Program-made: the position numbers and the translations under genes | Notes under the pieces: generated by a model | The model's database searches: none | The model's input: only the letters and a program-made list of their open reading frames with translations | What the model was told of the DNA's origin: nothing | Shown here: positions 9,187-18,085 of the stretch, piece by piece | Layout of the letters: each line of letters starts with the position of its first letter | Numbering within the stretch: the stretch's first letter is position 1 | Assembly (NCBI GenBank): GCA_964463485.1 | Contig: CAYXDO010000142.1 | Span: 1-30,406, forward strand | DNA length: 30,406 bases | DNA from: CAYXDO01 sp964463485 | GTDB lineage: Bacteria > Myxococcota > Kuafuiibacteriia > Kuafuiibacteriales > Kuafuiibacteriaceae | Direction: 5' to 3'

Positions 9187-11259
9187 GTGTCCGATGGGAG
9201 CTCCGCGCGGGGTCGGCCCGAAGCCGCTCCGAAGGACGCGGAGGCGGAGCTCGACGCGACTGAGCTCGGGTCCGGCTGGGCGAGCCAAGTCATCCGACAA
9301 ATGCGGGCAGAACCTGCGCCGGCGCCCGAGGACGATCCATGGAACGAGCGGACGAATGCGGATCCGCCTCGAGAGACCGACGACCTGTTCCCGGCCGATC
9401 CGCCTCCCGAGCCCACGATCGCCCAGGTCGTTCTGGGCGAAGCGCCTCCGCGCCGCACTCGGGGCGTTGCGAGTGAAGACTCCGAGCCGACGGCGGCGAT
9501 TGAAGTCAGCGTGCCGCGACCGATCTTTCTGCCCTTGTCCGGGTCGGAGGCTGGGCGAGAAGCGACCTCGATCGACGCGACGCGTTTGGATCCCGACGAG
9601 CCGGTCGACTTCGGCGCGCCGGAGGTGACGGCCGAGGAGCAAGACCGGCCGGCCTCCGAAGTCCCCGTCGAGGTCGTGTCGATACGCTCGACTCCGAGCA
9701 CGACGGGCGCGAACAAGGGACGCACGCCGCCGTCCCCCGACGAGCAGCCGCGGCCGCGAACTCCGGGCTCCGGCGGCAAGGATAACTCGGCGCGACCGGA
9801 CTTCATCGCTGGGTACAAGATCGACAAGCTGATCGGCCAAGGCGGAATGGGCAAAGTCTATCTCGGCGTCCATTCGAAGTTGGGGCGTCGGGCGGCGATC
9901 AAAGTCTTGGCCCCGAATCTGGCCAAGGACGAAGCGTTCGTGGAGCGTTTCTTGCGAGAAGCGCGGATCGCCAACGACGTGCGCCACGAGCACATCGTCG
10001 ACATTCACGACTTCGTCGACGTGACCTCGGAGTCGCGAAGGCTGGTTGCATACGTCATGGAATATATCGAGGCGCCCTCGCTGAGAAAGCGGCTCGAGAA
10101 GGAACCCATGACGGTCGTAGAGACTCTCTACGTGGCCGCACAGGTGGCGAGCGCACTCTCGGCCGTGCACAAGGTCGGCGTGATTCATCGTGACTTGAAG
10201 CCCGACAACGTGCTCGTCTCCGCGGCCGACCCACCCAAAACGAAGATCCTGGATTTCGGGATCGCGAAGATCATCGACGCGGCCGGTCCTGGTCTGACGA
10301 CTCGGGGCGAGCTCCTGGGTACGCCCGCGTATATGGCTCCGGAGCAGACGTTTGGAGGGATCGTCACCGCCAAGGCGGACATCTACGCTTTCGGAGAGCT
10401 CCTGTTCGAGATGCTCGCCGGTCGGCCTTTGTTTCGAGGTGACACCGTGCAGCTCGCGCAGGCCAAGGCTTCGGGAGAGCGCTCGATCATTTTGCCACCG
10501 CAGCTACCGCGTGGTCAGGACTTTCGAGTCATCATTCAGAAATGCACGGAGGTCCATCCGAACGACCGGCCGACCATCGACGACGTTTGGTACGCCTTGG
10601 TGAACGAGCTCGCGACCTCGATATCTCCAGAGTTGCCGGGTAAGTTGCCGAAACCGCCTTCGAGCCCAGGGCTGCTGAGTCGGGGATCGGCTCCGCGGGG
10701 GAGCAGCGCGGCGCGGCAGAGTACGGTGGCGTCCGGACGTTCGGTCGAGATGGTCGCTCCCAGACTCATCGCGGAGACCTCCTCTCGACCTTCGGAGGTC
10801 CAAAGAGAGATCCCGCCCAGCACCTCGGAGGCCATGACCTCTCTGGCGTTGGGTGAAGTCGTGGCGTCTCTCGAACCGGCCAAGCCGGTGACCATCCTCG
10901 AGGAGCCGAGGCGAGCCATTCGCATACCGACCTCTGCGCTCTACTCGGTCGTGGCCGGGTTGCTCGGGGTCGCGTTGGCGGTCGCGATCTTGAGGCCGAG
11001 GACGGCGCCGTCAGGGCCTGCGACGTACGAGGCCGAGCCGACCGCGCAGCTTCGGCGTGTGTCGATCGATTCGCGTCCTTCCGGGGCGCGAGTGCTCGAC
11101 CCAGACACGCGCCGGCAGCTCGGAGTGACTCCTCTGACCGTCGACTTGATCTCGAAGAGTCGGTTCGTCTTGTTGGAGCTCAAATCTTTCCGCCCGGCGA
11201 ACGTCGAGCTCCGCGAGGGTGAGGGCGAGGTCGTCGTCGAGCTTCAGGAGGTCCGCTGA
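9187..11259 (+). CDS. Ser/Thr protein kinase with C-terminal membrane segment and PEGA domain
   Basis: This 690-residue protein starts at a GTG with AGGA seven bases upstream (9176-9179). Residues 1-205 are a disordered, acidic and Pro-rich extension. The kinase domain (about 208-470) carries GQGGMGKVY, Lys239 (AAIKVLA), HRDLKPDN (334-341), DFG (356-358) and a MAPEQ version of APE, so it should be active. A Ser/Pro-rich linker leads to one membrane helix (about 584-602) and a C-terminal PEGA-like beta domain (about 623-690; SRPSGARVLD, LGVTPLTVDL). This arrangement, cytoplasmic kinase and external PEGA domain, is common in myxobacteria. It is the first gene of a tight plus-strand series; the RND exporter starts 23 bases after its stop. 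Regulation of the exporter by this kinase is only an inference from position. Confidence 0.93.
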   Translation: MSDGSSARGRPEAAPKDAEAELDATELGSGWASQVIRQMRAEPAPAPEDDPWNERTNADPPRETDDLFPADPPPEPTIAQVVLGEAPPRRTRGVASEDSEPTAAIEVSVPRPIFLPLSGSEAGREATSIDATRLDPDEPVDFGAPEVTAEEQDRPASEVPVEVVSIRSTPSTTGANKGRTPPSPDEQPRPRTPGSGGKDNSARPDFIAGYKIDKLIGQGGMGKVYLGVHSKLGRRAAIKVLAPNLAKDEAFVERFLREARIANDVRHEHIVDIHDFVDVTSESRRLVAYVMEYIEAPSLRKRLEKEPMTVVETLYVAAQVASALSAVHKVGVIHRDLKPDNVLVSAADPPKTKILDFGIAKIIDAAGPGLTTRGELLGTPAYMAPEQTFGGIVTAKADIYAFGELLFEMLAGRPLFRGDTVQLAQAKASGERSIILPPQLPRGQDFRVIIQKCTEVHPNDRPTIDDVWYALVNELATSISPELPGKLPKPPSSPGLLSRGSAPRGSSAARQSTVASGRSVEMVAPRLIAETSSRPSEVQREIPPSTSEAMTSLALGEVVASLEPAKPVTILEEPRRAIRIPTSALYSVVAGLLGVALAVAILRPRTAPSGPATYEAEPTAQLRRVSIDSRPSGARVLDPDTRRQLGVTPLTVDLISKSRFVLLELKSFRPANVELREGEGEVVVELQEVR

Positions 11260-11282
11260 GCCGCGGAACGCCCTTCCTCCGA

Positions 11283-13517
11283 TTGTTCGAAGTGATCGTC
11301 GGTGTCCGTTGGCTCGTGCTCGCGTCGGCCCTCGCGCTGGCCGCGCTCGCCGCTCACGGAGCCGCGAGGGTCGCGTTCGATGCGTCCATCGAGGTGTGGT
11401 TCCTCGAGGACGACGAAGCTCTGGTTCGATACAGAGAGTTCTTGCAGCGATTTTCGGCGGACGACGTCATCGTGATGGCGGCTCTGGCGTCGGACGGCGG
11501 CGACGTCTTTCGGGCTCCGGTCCTAGAGCGGATTGCCGCGCTCGACGAGGCGATGTCGTCGGTGCCCGACGTCGTGCGTGTTCGGTCATTGGCCACCATC
11601 TCCATACCCTATGGGTCTGGCGAGGACGTCGCGGTCGGGTCGATGCTCGAGGTCGCGACCAGCTCGACGGCGATGACTCAAAAGGTCGCACTCTCCAGCC
11701 GTTTCGTCCGCGGCGTCTTTTGCTCGAACGACGGTCGTGCTGCCGCGATCGTCGTCTACGTCTCTCCTTCGGCCAACTCCGACGTCGAGCGAAAGCGAGC
11801 CTTGATCCGAAGGCTGCGCGAAATAGCCTCCGCGGAGCCTGCCGTCCGGACCTTGGCAGGGGGTGGCCCGGTGATGGACGTCGCGTTCTTCGACTACAGC
11901 GAGCGAGACGTGGTGGTGCTCGGTCCGGTGAGTATCCTGGTCGCGTTGACGTTGGTCTTCCTGTCGTTTCGGCGGGCCTCGGCGGCGCTCGTGCCCGTGG
12001 CGATCGTGATGCTGTCGCTCGTCTACACCTTCGGGCTCATGGGTGCGCTGGCAATCCGGATCACGCCCATCTCGGCTTCGCTCGGATCGCTGGTCCTCGC
12101 GATCGGAGTCGCCGAGTCGCTGCACTTGGTGGCGGAGCACCGGCACGTGGAGCTCGGTCCGAAGGGCTCCGCGGCGCGAGCGCTGGCAGACCTCGTCACG
12201 CCGTTGGTCTTCACGAGCGCCACGACGGTCGCCGGCCTGCTCTCGCTACTCATCGCCGAGCTGCGTCCGGTGAGAGAGTTCGCCGAGCTTTCGGCGCTCG
12301 CCGTCGTGGTCTCGTTTTTCGTGAGTGTCACCGTGGGTCCTGCGCTGCTCTCGTTCATTCGTCCGATGGAGCCGCCGCGGACGGGTACGTGGACGAGCAG
12401 TTTGCTCTCGAGGCTCGGGCGACCCACCGTGAGCGGGAGCAGGCGAGTGCTGATGGGTTCGGCGCTCACCTGTCTCCTCGGTCTCTGGGCGTTGTCGCAC
12501 CTAGAGGTGGGATCGAATCCGATCGCTTATTTTCGGGACTCGGAGCCCATGCGAAGAGCGACCGAGGAGATCGATCGAACCTTGGGTGGGTCGACGACCG
12601 TGGAGCTCTTCGTGAGTGGAGATCACGAGGCCCTTCGCGACCCAGCGACGTTGGCGCGGCTTGCCGCGCTGGAGCGGTCGCTCGAGTCCACGACGCGGCT
12701 GCCGTCGGTCGTGTCGTACGTCGACCTCGTCGAGGACTTGTACTTCCGGTTGACGGGGCGCGCGGGCATGCCCGCCACGAAGGACGAGGTCTCGCAGTTG
12801 TTGCTGCTGGCGGAGCAAGGAGAGGGTCTCGATGAGTTGCTCGTCGACGATGGCGATCGATCGTTCGCTCGAATGACGGCGCGGATCCCGCTTTCGGACG
12901 CGAAGCGGTTGATCGAACAGATCCCGCTGCTCGACGCGAGGCTCCGGTCCGAGTTCGGCACGGACGAGCTTCGCGTGGTGGCGACGGGTATGGCGAAGCT
13001 GATGGCGGACATGGAAGTGTATCTACTGGATGGGCAGCGCAACAGCTTCTTGCTGGCCTTCGCCCAGATCGGGCTGCTGATGGCGCTGTTGTTGAGATCG
13101 GTTCGAATGGGTTTGTTCGCGATGATCCCCAACCTGGTCCCCGTTTGGTTGGGGCTCTCGACGATGGCGCTGTTCCGAGTTCCGCTTGACCCCGGAACCA
13201 TGATGGTGGCGAGTGTGGTGTTGGGGATCGTCGTTGACGACACGGTGCACTTCCTCGTTCGGTTCACGAGGCTTCGACGATCGGGAGAGTCGCTCGAGCG
13301 AGCTCTCGAAGAGACTCTGGTGCTCGGCGGTCGCGCGGTCTTGGCGACGAGCTTGGTGCTGGCGGCTGGATTCGCCGTGCTCGCCTTCGGTTCTTTCTTG
13401 CCGAACGTGCGATTCGGGTTGGTGTCGGCGGCGACGATTCTGCTGGCGTTGGTCTCCGAGCTCGTGATCTTGCCCGCCGCGTTGGTCGTGCTTCGACCGG
13501 GAGCCGGAGTCAGGTGA
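11283..13517 (+). CDS. RND superfamily (MMPL/patched-like) exporter
   Basis: This 744-residue integral membrane protein has the duplicated RND plan: an N-terminal helix, a periplasmic domain (about 30-205), a block of hydrophobic helices (about 210-360), another helix near 390, a second periplasmic domain (about 410-580) and a second helix block to the C terminus. The fourth-helix motif in the second half, VLGIVVDDTVHFLVRF, carries the acidic pair used for proton coupling in this superfamily. The corresponding first-half segment (LVLAIGVAESLHL) keeps a Glu. Its size is typical of single-gene MMPL/COG1033-like transporters, which export lipids, hopanoids or other hydrophobic molecules. The substrate cannot be told from sequence. 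No periplasmic adaptor or outer-membrane partner is adjacent. The TTG at 11283 is the first usable start; GTG 11292 is an alternative. Its stop overlaps the truA start. Confidence 0.88.
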   Translation: MFEVIVGVRWLVLASALALAALAAHGAARVAFDASIEVWFLEDDEALVRYREFLQRFSADDVIVMAALASDGGDVFRAPVLERIAALDEAMSSVPDVVRVRSLATISIPYGSGEDVAVGSMLEVATSSTAMTQKVALSSRFVRGVFCSNDGRAAAIVVYVSPSANSDVERKRALIRRLREIASAEPAVRTLAGGGPVMDVAFFDYSERDVVVLGPVSILVALTLVFLSFRRASAALVPVAIVMLSLVYTFGLMGALAIRITPISASLGSLVLAIGVAESLHLVAEHRHVELGPKGSAARALADLVTPLVFTSATTVAGLLSLLIAELRPVREFAELSALAVVVSFFVSVTVGPALLSFIRPMEPPRTGTWTSSLLSRLGRPTVSGSRRVLMGSALTCLLGLWALSHLEVGSNPIAYFRDSEPMRRATEEIDRTLGGSTTVELFVSGDHEALRDPATLARLAALERSLESTTRLPSVVSYVDLVEDLYFRLTGRAGMPATKDEVSQLLLLAEQGEGLDELLVDDGDRSFARMTARIPLSDAKRLIEQIPLLDARLRSEFGTDELRVVATGMAKLMADMEVYLLDGQRNSFLLAFAQIGLLMALLLRSVRMGLFAMIPNLVPVWLGLSTMALFRVPLDPGTMMVASVVLGIVVDDTVHFLVRFTRLRRSGESLERALEETLVLGGRAVLATSLVLAAGFAVLAFGSFLPNVRFGLVSAATILLALVSELVILPAALVVLRPGAGVR

Positions 13518-14209
13518 GTAGGTACACGTACCGCGCAGTGATTGCCTATGATGGAACCGAGTTCGATGGGTTTGCTCGGCAGGGGGAGCAACCCACCGTG
13601 GAGGCGTCGCTGGTGAAAGCCTTGGCCCCGTTGATTCCGGGGCTCGAGGGCGTTTCGGTGGGAGGGCGAACGGACCGAGGTGTGTCGGCCACGGGCCAGG
13701 TGATTTCTTTTTGGTCGCGCAAGGGATTGTTGCTCTCCGATTTGGAGGCCGTCCTCGACTCGGCGGCGCCCGGTGCGATCGTGTGCCGCTCCGTCGAGAG
13801 AGTGCCTCGCTGGTTTCATGCGCAGTTCTCTGCTCGTTGGCGGCGGTATGTGTATCGAATGCCAGCGGACCCAACCGTGGACGTCGCGCGAGCGGACCGC
13901 ATGTTGGGATCGCTGTTGGGTCGTCACGACTTCAGCGCCTATGCTCGAGCCACCCCGGCCGGGAAGAGTACGGTGCGAAAGCTGGTCGAGGCGAGAGTGC
14001 GCGCGGATGCCGAGGGGATTCGGTTCGATTTCAAAGGAGAGAGTTTTCTTCGAAAGCAGATCCGAGTGATGGTGGCGACGACTCTGCGAGAGGCTCGAGC
14101 GGGCTCGAACGACGACGTGCTCTTGGCGTTGGCCGAGGCGAACGACCGAAACCTCACGGCTTATCCGGCCGAGCCCGAGGGCCTGGTCCTCGAGAGAATC
14201 GGCTACTGA
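13514..14209 (+). CDS. truA: tRNA pseudouridine synthase A-like protein
   Basis: This 231-residue enzyme is predicted to isomerise uridines 38-40 of the tRNA anticodon stem to pseudouridine. The N terminus YRAVIAYDGTEFDGFARQ matches the TruA opening. The catalytic motif is GGRTDRGVSA, with Asp54 as nucleophile. WRRYVYRM, HDFSAYA and the C-terminal FLRKQIRVMV correspond to conserved TruA blocks, though the last is divergent (the usual motif has a Met-Val-Arg order). It is about 30-40 residues shorter than the Escherichia coli enzyme. The GTG start overlaps the TGA of the exporter gene (GTGA, 13514-13517), so translation is probably coupled. Placement behind an exporter is unusual, and a second truA elsewhere in the genome is possible. 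Confidence 0.88.
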   Translation: MSRYTYRAVIAYDGTEFDGFARQGEQPTVEASLVKALAPLIPGLEGVSVGGRTDRGVSATGQVISFWSRKGLLLSDLEAVLDSAAPGAIVCRSVERVPRWFHAQFSARWRRYVYRMPADPTVDVARADRMLGSLLGRHDFSAYARATPAGKSTVRKLVEARVRADAEGIRFDFKGESFLRKQIRVMVATTLREARAGSNDDVLLALAEANDRNLTAYPAEPEGLVLERIGY

Positions 14210-14247
14210 GGTTGACCGGGCATGGCGATGCGAGAGAATGAGGGGAC

Positions 14248-15810
14248 GTGGGCGACAGCGCGCCGGCACTGATGCAGCAAGCGCTCGCGTTCTTCCAGCG
14301 CGGAGCCCGCGACGATGCACTCAAAGCGGTCACGCGCGCGCTGAAGGCCGATCCGAACTACGTCGACGCGTTGACTTTGCGCGCGACGCTGCTGCTGCTC
14401 GACGACAAACCGAAGAAGGCGCTGGCCGATCTCGATCACGCCATCGAGCTCGCGCCGCATTCGGCCGCGCCGTTTTTTACGCGCGGAGATCTCCACGAGC
14501 GGCTCGGGGATCGTTGGCGTGCGCAGAAGGACTTCGCCAAGGCCATCGAGCTCGACCCCGCCTCTCCGATGGCTCGCTATCGGAGGGCCAAGCTCGTGTG
14601 GGAGAAGGATCCGCGGCTGGCGCTCAACGACCTGAACCGAGTCTTCGAGCTCGTTCAGAGCTTCCCGGAAGCTCACCTCGATCGAGCGAGGGTGTTACAG
14701 AAGCTCGGCATGCTCGACGAGGCGCTCGCCGACCTCGAGCTTGCCCGTCGATATCAAGTCGATCCTCAGGAGGTCGAGCGCCGGCTGCACGAGGTCATGC
14801 GGCCGCGGCTGAAGGAGATCGGCGACGGACTCCGCAGGGATCCGGGCAATGTCGCCCTGTATCTCGAGCGGGCTCGCCTGTATCTCAAGAAGGGTGACGT
14901 CTCCGGCGCGTCCGAAGATCTCGGTCGCGCCGTGGAGCTCGACCCCGCCGAAGCAGACGCCTGGAAGTTGCGAGCAGAGATCCGAGCCTTGCGCGGCGAT
15001 CACAACGGCGCCGTCGCCGATCTCACCGTGGCGCTAGGCATCGACCCGCTCGATACGAAGTCGCTGCGAATGCGCGCGACCTCGCTGGACTTCGTCGGCA
15101 AGGTCCACGAGGCCCTGTCGGACCTCGACGAGATGGCGCGCTTGAAGGCGCCCGACGACGATTTGCAGGCCGTTCGCGCCGGAGTGCTACGGCGCCTAGG
15201 GCAGCCCGAGCAGGCGATCATTTGCCTGCAGGCCCACGTGGAGTCCCACCCCGGCGATGCGGCCGCGCTCGAGGAGCTCGGGCACGCCTACTCCGAAGCG
15301 GACCAGTCGCTCATGGCCCTCGACCACTTCCAGGCCGCGCTGCAAATCGAGGCGACGGTCCCCCGATACATCTTGTGCGGGGCCGAGCTCGGGCGGCAGG
15401 GTCGCCTCGAGGAGGCCCTACAGTTTCTAGGCGCTGCGCTCGAGAGCGATCCGTCGTCGACCGACGCTTTGACCGAGCGCGGGGTCGTCTTCAGCGAGCT
15501 CGAACGCTACGACTTGGCCATGCGGGACTATGAGGCCGCGCTGCGCATCGACCCAAGAAACTTCGTCGCCTGGACCAACCGCGCCGGCGTGTTCGTCCAC
15601 GTCTCGCGCTTCCAAGAGGCAGTCCGGGAGGCCACCCATGCCATCCAGCTCTCCCCCCAATATGCGACCGCGTACAAAGTCCGCGCGCTCGCGTTCGAGG
15701 GCCTTCGAATGATCCCAGAGTTTCGCGCGGACGTCCGGGACTACATGCGCCTGACCCTGTCGCCCGCCGAGCGGAGCTGGGCTCAGGGCAAGCTGCGTTC
15801 AGGGGTTTGA
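14248..15810 (+). CDS. Tetratricopeptide repeat protein
   Basis: This 520-residue protein is built almost entirely of about twelve TPR-like units of 34 residues. Recurrent signatures are A.x.x.A..L.x.P.N/Y.A endings such as ALKADPNYVDAL, AIELDPASPMARY, AVELDPAEADAWKL, ALGIDPLDTKSL and ALRIDPRNFVAW. No signal peptide, membrane helix or enzymatic domain is seen, so it is probably a cytosolic scaffold that binds protein partners. The unit around residues 150-200 is degenerate. It lies 38 bases after truA and 42 bases before the coiled-coil gene, all on the same strand, consistent with an operon. The GTG start has an AGGGGA only one base upstream, which is too close for a normal ribosome-binding site, so ATG 14272 (Met9) is an alternative start. 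Confidence 0.9.
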   Translation: MGDSAPALMQQALAFFQRGARDDALKAVTRALKADPNYVDALTLRATLLLLDDKPKKALADLDHAIELAPHSAAPFFTRGDLHERLGDRWRAQKDFAKAIELDPASPMARYRRAKLVWEKDPRLALNDLNRVFELVQSFPEAHLDRARVLQKLGMLDEALADLELARRYQVDPQEVERRLHEVMRPRLKEIGDGLRRDPGNVALYLERARLYLKKGDVSGASEDLGRAVELDPAEADAWKLRAEIRALRGDHNGAVADLTVALGIDPLDTKSLRMRATSLDFVGKVHEALSDLDEMARLKAPDDDLQAVRAGVLRRLGQPEQAIICLQAHVESHPGDAAALEELGHAYSEADQSLMALDHFQAALQIEATVPRYILCGAELGRQGRLEEALQFLGAALESDPSSTDALTERGVVFSELERYDLAMRDYEAALRIDPRNFVAWTNRAGVFVHVSRFQEAVREATHAIQLSPQYATAYKVRALAFEGLRMIPEFRADVRDYMRLTLSPAERSWAQGKLRSGV

Positions 15811-15852
15811 AACAGGCGGCATTCGTGCGAGGATTCCAGCTTCGAGCCGAGC

Positions 15853-16503
15853 ATGAGTGACGAGAAAAACGCAGCGGACTCAGAAGAGCCTGGAACTTAC
15901 ACGATCATCCTCAAGAAAAAGGGCGACGCGCGCAGGGTCAGTGAGGAGGCTCCGCCTCCGCAGGGCTCGATGGAGCAGTTCCGGCGCATCTTGCTCGGCG
16001 ACGTCGGCGCCAAGTGGAAGGCCGAGCTCGCCGAGCTCGAACGTCAGGTGAACGACGTGATCGCCATGGCCCGCAATGAGCAAGCGGAGCTTCGGAGAAT
16101 GGTCGAGCAGGTCCGCGAGCGATCGCGCGGCGGCGTCGACGACACCTCGGTGATCAAAGAGTCCGTGGTCGAACACGGTCAGATGCTCCGTATTTTCTCC
16201 GACGCCGTGAAGGACATCGAAAAGACGCTCTTCGCGCGCACCGAGGACATGTCGAACGCGCTGACCTCGATCCGAACCGAGCACAACTTGCTCACGTCCT
16301 ACGTCTACACAGATCTCCAGGTTCGCCTTACTCAGCTCGAAGGCGCCAAGATGTCCGGGGACGAGCTCTCGAACGTGTTCCTCGAGATGGCTCAGCGAAT
16401 GCGCCGCTCCGGACGTCCAGTGCCGTGGACGGGCAGCTCGCCTCCTGTTCCCGGCGCCGGTCCGCTGGCGAGCGAGCCTCCCAAAGGACCCGGGTCCAAG
16501 TAA
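15853..16503 (+). CDS. Uncharacterised coiled-coil protein
   Basis: I do not recognise this 216-residue protein. It opens with a Ser/Glu-rich stretch, then a short beta-like segment (TYTIILKKKGDARRV), and a long helical region from about 45 to 185 with heptad-like spacing and many Glu, Arg, Leu and Met residues. It ends in a Pro/Gly/Ser tail. There is no signal peptide or membrane helix. It may oligomerise or act as an adaptor alongside the TPR protein encoded just upstream. The APC permease gene begins six bases after its stop, which suggests one transcript. The ATG start has no strong ribosome-binding site. Confidence 0.75.
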   Translation: MSDEKNAADSEEPGTYTIILKKKGDARRVSEEAPPPQGSMEQFRRILLGDVGAKWKAELAELERQVNDVIAMARNEQAELRRMVEQVRERSRGGVDDTSVIKESVVEHGQMLRIFSDAVKDIEKTLFARTEDMSNALTSIRTEHNLLTSYVYTDLQVRLTQLEGAKMSGDELSNVFLEMAQRMRRSGRPVPWTGSSPPVPGAGPLASEPPKGPGSK

Positions 16504-16508
16504 GAAGC

Positions 16509-17807
16509 GTGGCCCTCGAGCGCCGACTCGGTTCGCTCACGACCGTCTGCGTCGGCCTCGGCGTCGCCATCGGCTCGGGCATTTTTCGAACGCCCGGTCT
16601 CGTCGCAACTCATCTCCCCTCGGAGACTCTGATCATCTGCGCGTGGCTCGTCGGAGGCCTCTTTGCGGTGAGCTCGAGCCTCGTCACCGCCGAGCTCGCG
16701 ACGAGGTGCCCGCGCGCGGGGGGTGAGTACGTCTATTTACGAGAAGCCTATGGGGACGGAGTCGCTTTCGTTTTCGGCTGGGGCTACACGGTCTTCATCG
16801 CGGGGGGAGGGGTCGGAGTGATCGCGGCCGCGCTCGGTGAGTCCATCTCGCCTTGGCTGGGTTGGAATCGTCCGGAGCTGATGGCCGCGGCGAGTGTCTT
16901 GGTTCTCGCTGGCGTAAACGCGCTCGGGATCATGGCGGGCGCCGTTCTCCAGAACGTGCTCGGGGTGTTGAAGGTCGCTGGGCTGGTGGGATTGGCCGTG
17001 TTGGGGCTCTTGACCGGGACGTCGAGCAACTCGGCCGCTCCGGTCCTCGAGGCCGGGCCCCTCGGGGCGGCGTTCCTGGCCGCGATGCCGGCCGTCTTGT
17101 GGTCCTATGACGGTTCATCGGACAGCGCCAAGCTCGCCGAGGAGATCAAGGACGTCCGGCGCACCCTCCCCATCGCGCTCGTCGCTTCGGCGGGCCTACT
17201 CACCGCGATCTACCTGATTTTCAACTTGGCCTGTCTGTTCGTGCTCGGTTCGTCCGAGCTGTCGCGATCGACCTTTCCGGCAGAGGACTTGGCCGAGCAG
17301 CTCCTAGGGCCGCTGGGGCGACCGGTGTTGTCGGCGTTGGTCGCGGTGACGCTCGCGGGTGCGCTTTGCTCGAGCCTGCTCTCGACGTCGCGAGTGACCT
17401 TCGCGCTGGCTCGGGACGGCTTGGCTCCGGCGAGGTTGGCCAAAGTGAGTTCCTCCCAAGCGCCGGTTCCCGCGCTGGCCCTGATTACTTTATTGGCCGT
17501 GACGTTCACCCAGCTTCGAGGATTTCGTGAGGGGATAGGCGTCTATTTCGTCGCGAGCTCGATCTTGTTCGGTTTGTCGTACGCGAGCCTGCTGGTTTTT
17601 CGGCGCAGGGATCGAGTCGCCAACGGGTCGGCCCCCGGAGTGTTCGTGTGTCCGCAGGGACCCGCGCTCGCCGTGGGTTTGATTCTCCTCCAGCTCGCCG
17701 TGGCCGCAGGGATCGCGTGGGCCGACCCCGTCGGAGCGGGAGTGACTTTGCTGATGCTGGGTTTGGCGGTCGTGGCCTACCGCGTGTTCGCCCGGCACCC
17801 GCGGTGA
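16509..17807 (+). CDS. APC-family amino acid permease
   Basis: This is a 433-residue polytopic membrane protein with about 12 hydrophobic helices. The first helix has the substrate-site signature GVAIGSGIFRTPG, the GSGIF motif that binds the amino acid backbone in APC transporters. Helix 3 starts at CPRAGGEYVYLREAYG, and helix 6 follows WSYDGSSDSAKLAEEIKDVRRTLP, a conserved APC block. It should import or exchange amino acids by secondary transport; specificity cannot be read from the sequence. GTG 16509, six bases after the previous stop, gives a normal APC start (VALERRLGSLTTVCVGLG). A longer in-frame opening to 16425 would overlap the coiled-coil gene and adds an Arg/Ser-rich peptide, so it is not used. 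It is the last gene of the plus-strand series; a hairpin follows at 17912-17932. Confidence 0.92.
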   Translation: MALERRLGSLTTVCVGLGVAIGSGIFRTPGLVATHLPSETLIICAWLVGGLFAVSSSLVTAELATRCPRAGGEYVYLREAYGDGVAFVFGWGYTVFIAGGGVGVIAAALGESISPWLGWNRPELMAAASVLVLAGVNALGIMAGAVLQNVLGVLKVAGLVGLAVLGLLTGTSSNSAAPVLEAGPLGAAFLAAMPAVLWSYDGSSDSAKLAEEIKDVRRTLPIALVASAGLLTAIYLIFNLACLFVLGSSELSRSTFPAEDLAEQLLGPLGRPVLSALVAVTLAGALCSSLLSTSRVTFALARDGLAPARLAKVSSSQAPVPALALITLLAVTFTQLRGFREGIGVYFVASSILFGLSYASLLVFRRRDRVANGSAPGVFVCPQGPALAVGLILLQLAVAAGIAWADPVGAGVTLLMLGLAVVAYRVFARHPR

Positions 17808-17915
17808 CTATCCTGCCCTGGGAGCGCCTATCCTGCCCTGGGAGCGCAGGCGCCTATCCTGCCCTGCTGCCTATCCTATCCTGCCCTGGGAGCGCCTATC
17901 CTGCCCTGGGAGCGC
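17808..17915. repeat. Tandem 20-bp repeat CTATCCTGCCCTGGGAGCGC
   Basis: The unit CTATCCTGCCCTGGGAGCGC starts immediately after the permease stop codon. Full copies are seen at 17808-17827, 17828-17847 and about 17896-17915, with further partial or slightly altered copies between. No gene-like frame crosses it. Confidence 0.85.
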
Positions 17916-17932
17916 AGGCATCTTGCCTGCGC
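17912..17932 (+). terminator. Hairpin GCGCAGGCA-TCT-TGCCTGCGC, possible terminator
   Basis: A perfect 9-bp stem (17912-17920 with 17924-17932) and a three-base loop lie about 105 bases downstream of the permease stop, at the end of the 20-bp repeat tract. No U-run follows. It could end the plus-strand transcript, or it may simply be a dispersed palindromic repeat. Confidence 0.45.
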
Positions 17933-18085
17933 CTAAGCTTCGCGGACTGAACTTGTCTTGCCTGCACGCAAACGGGCAACGAGCTCTGCCCGTCTTGTGG
18001 CCCGTCGGTCGCGCTATGCAACGTCGGCCGCGCTATGTAAGAACGCAGTGCCGATCGTCGGCCGCAGGGGCCGCAGCGAGCAGGC
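17933..18085. other. Intergenic stretch without a recognisable gene
   Basis: Between the two repeat arrays there is no convincing coding frame. A short near-duplicate is visible around 18004-18040 (CGTCGGTCGCGCTATGCAA, then CGTCGGCCGCGCTATGTAA). Confidence 0.6.

Noticed and set aside
12623..14320. A 565-codon minus-strand frame over the exporter and truA.
   Set aside because: It is antisense to two clear genes and has no recognisable motif.
16425..16508. N-terminal extension of the permease into the coiled-coil gene.
   Set aside because: It is an Arg/Ser-rich peptide overlapping a gene in another frame; the APC homology starts at GTG 16509.
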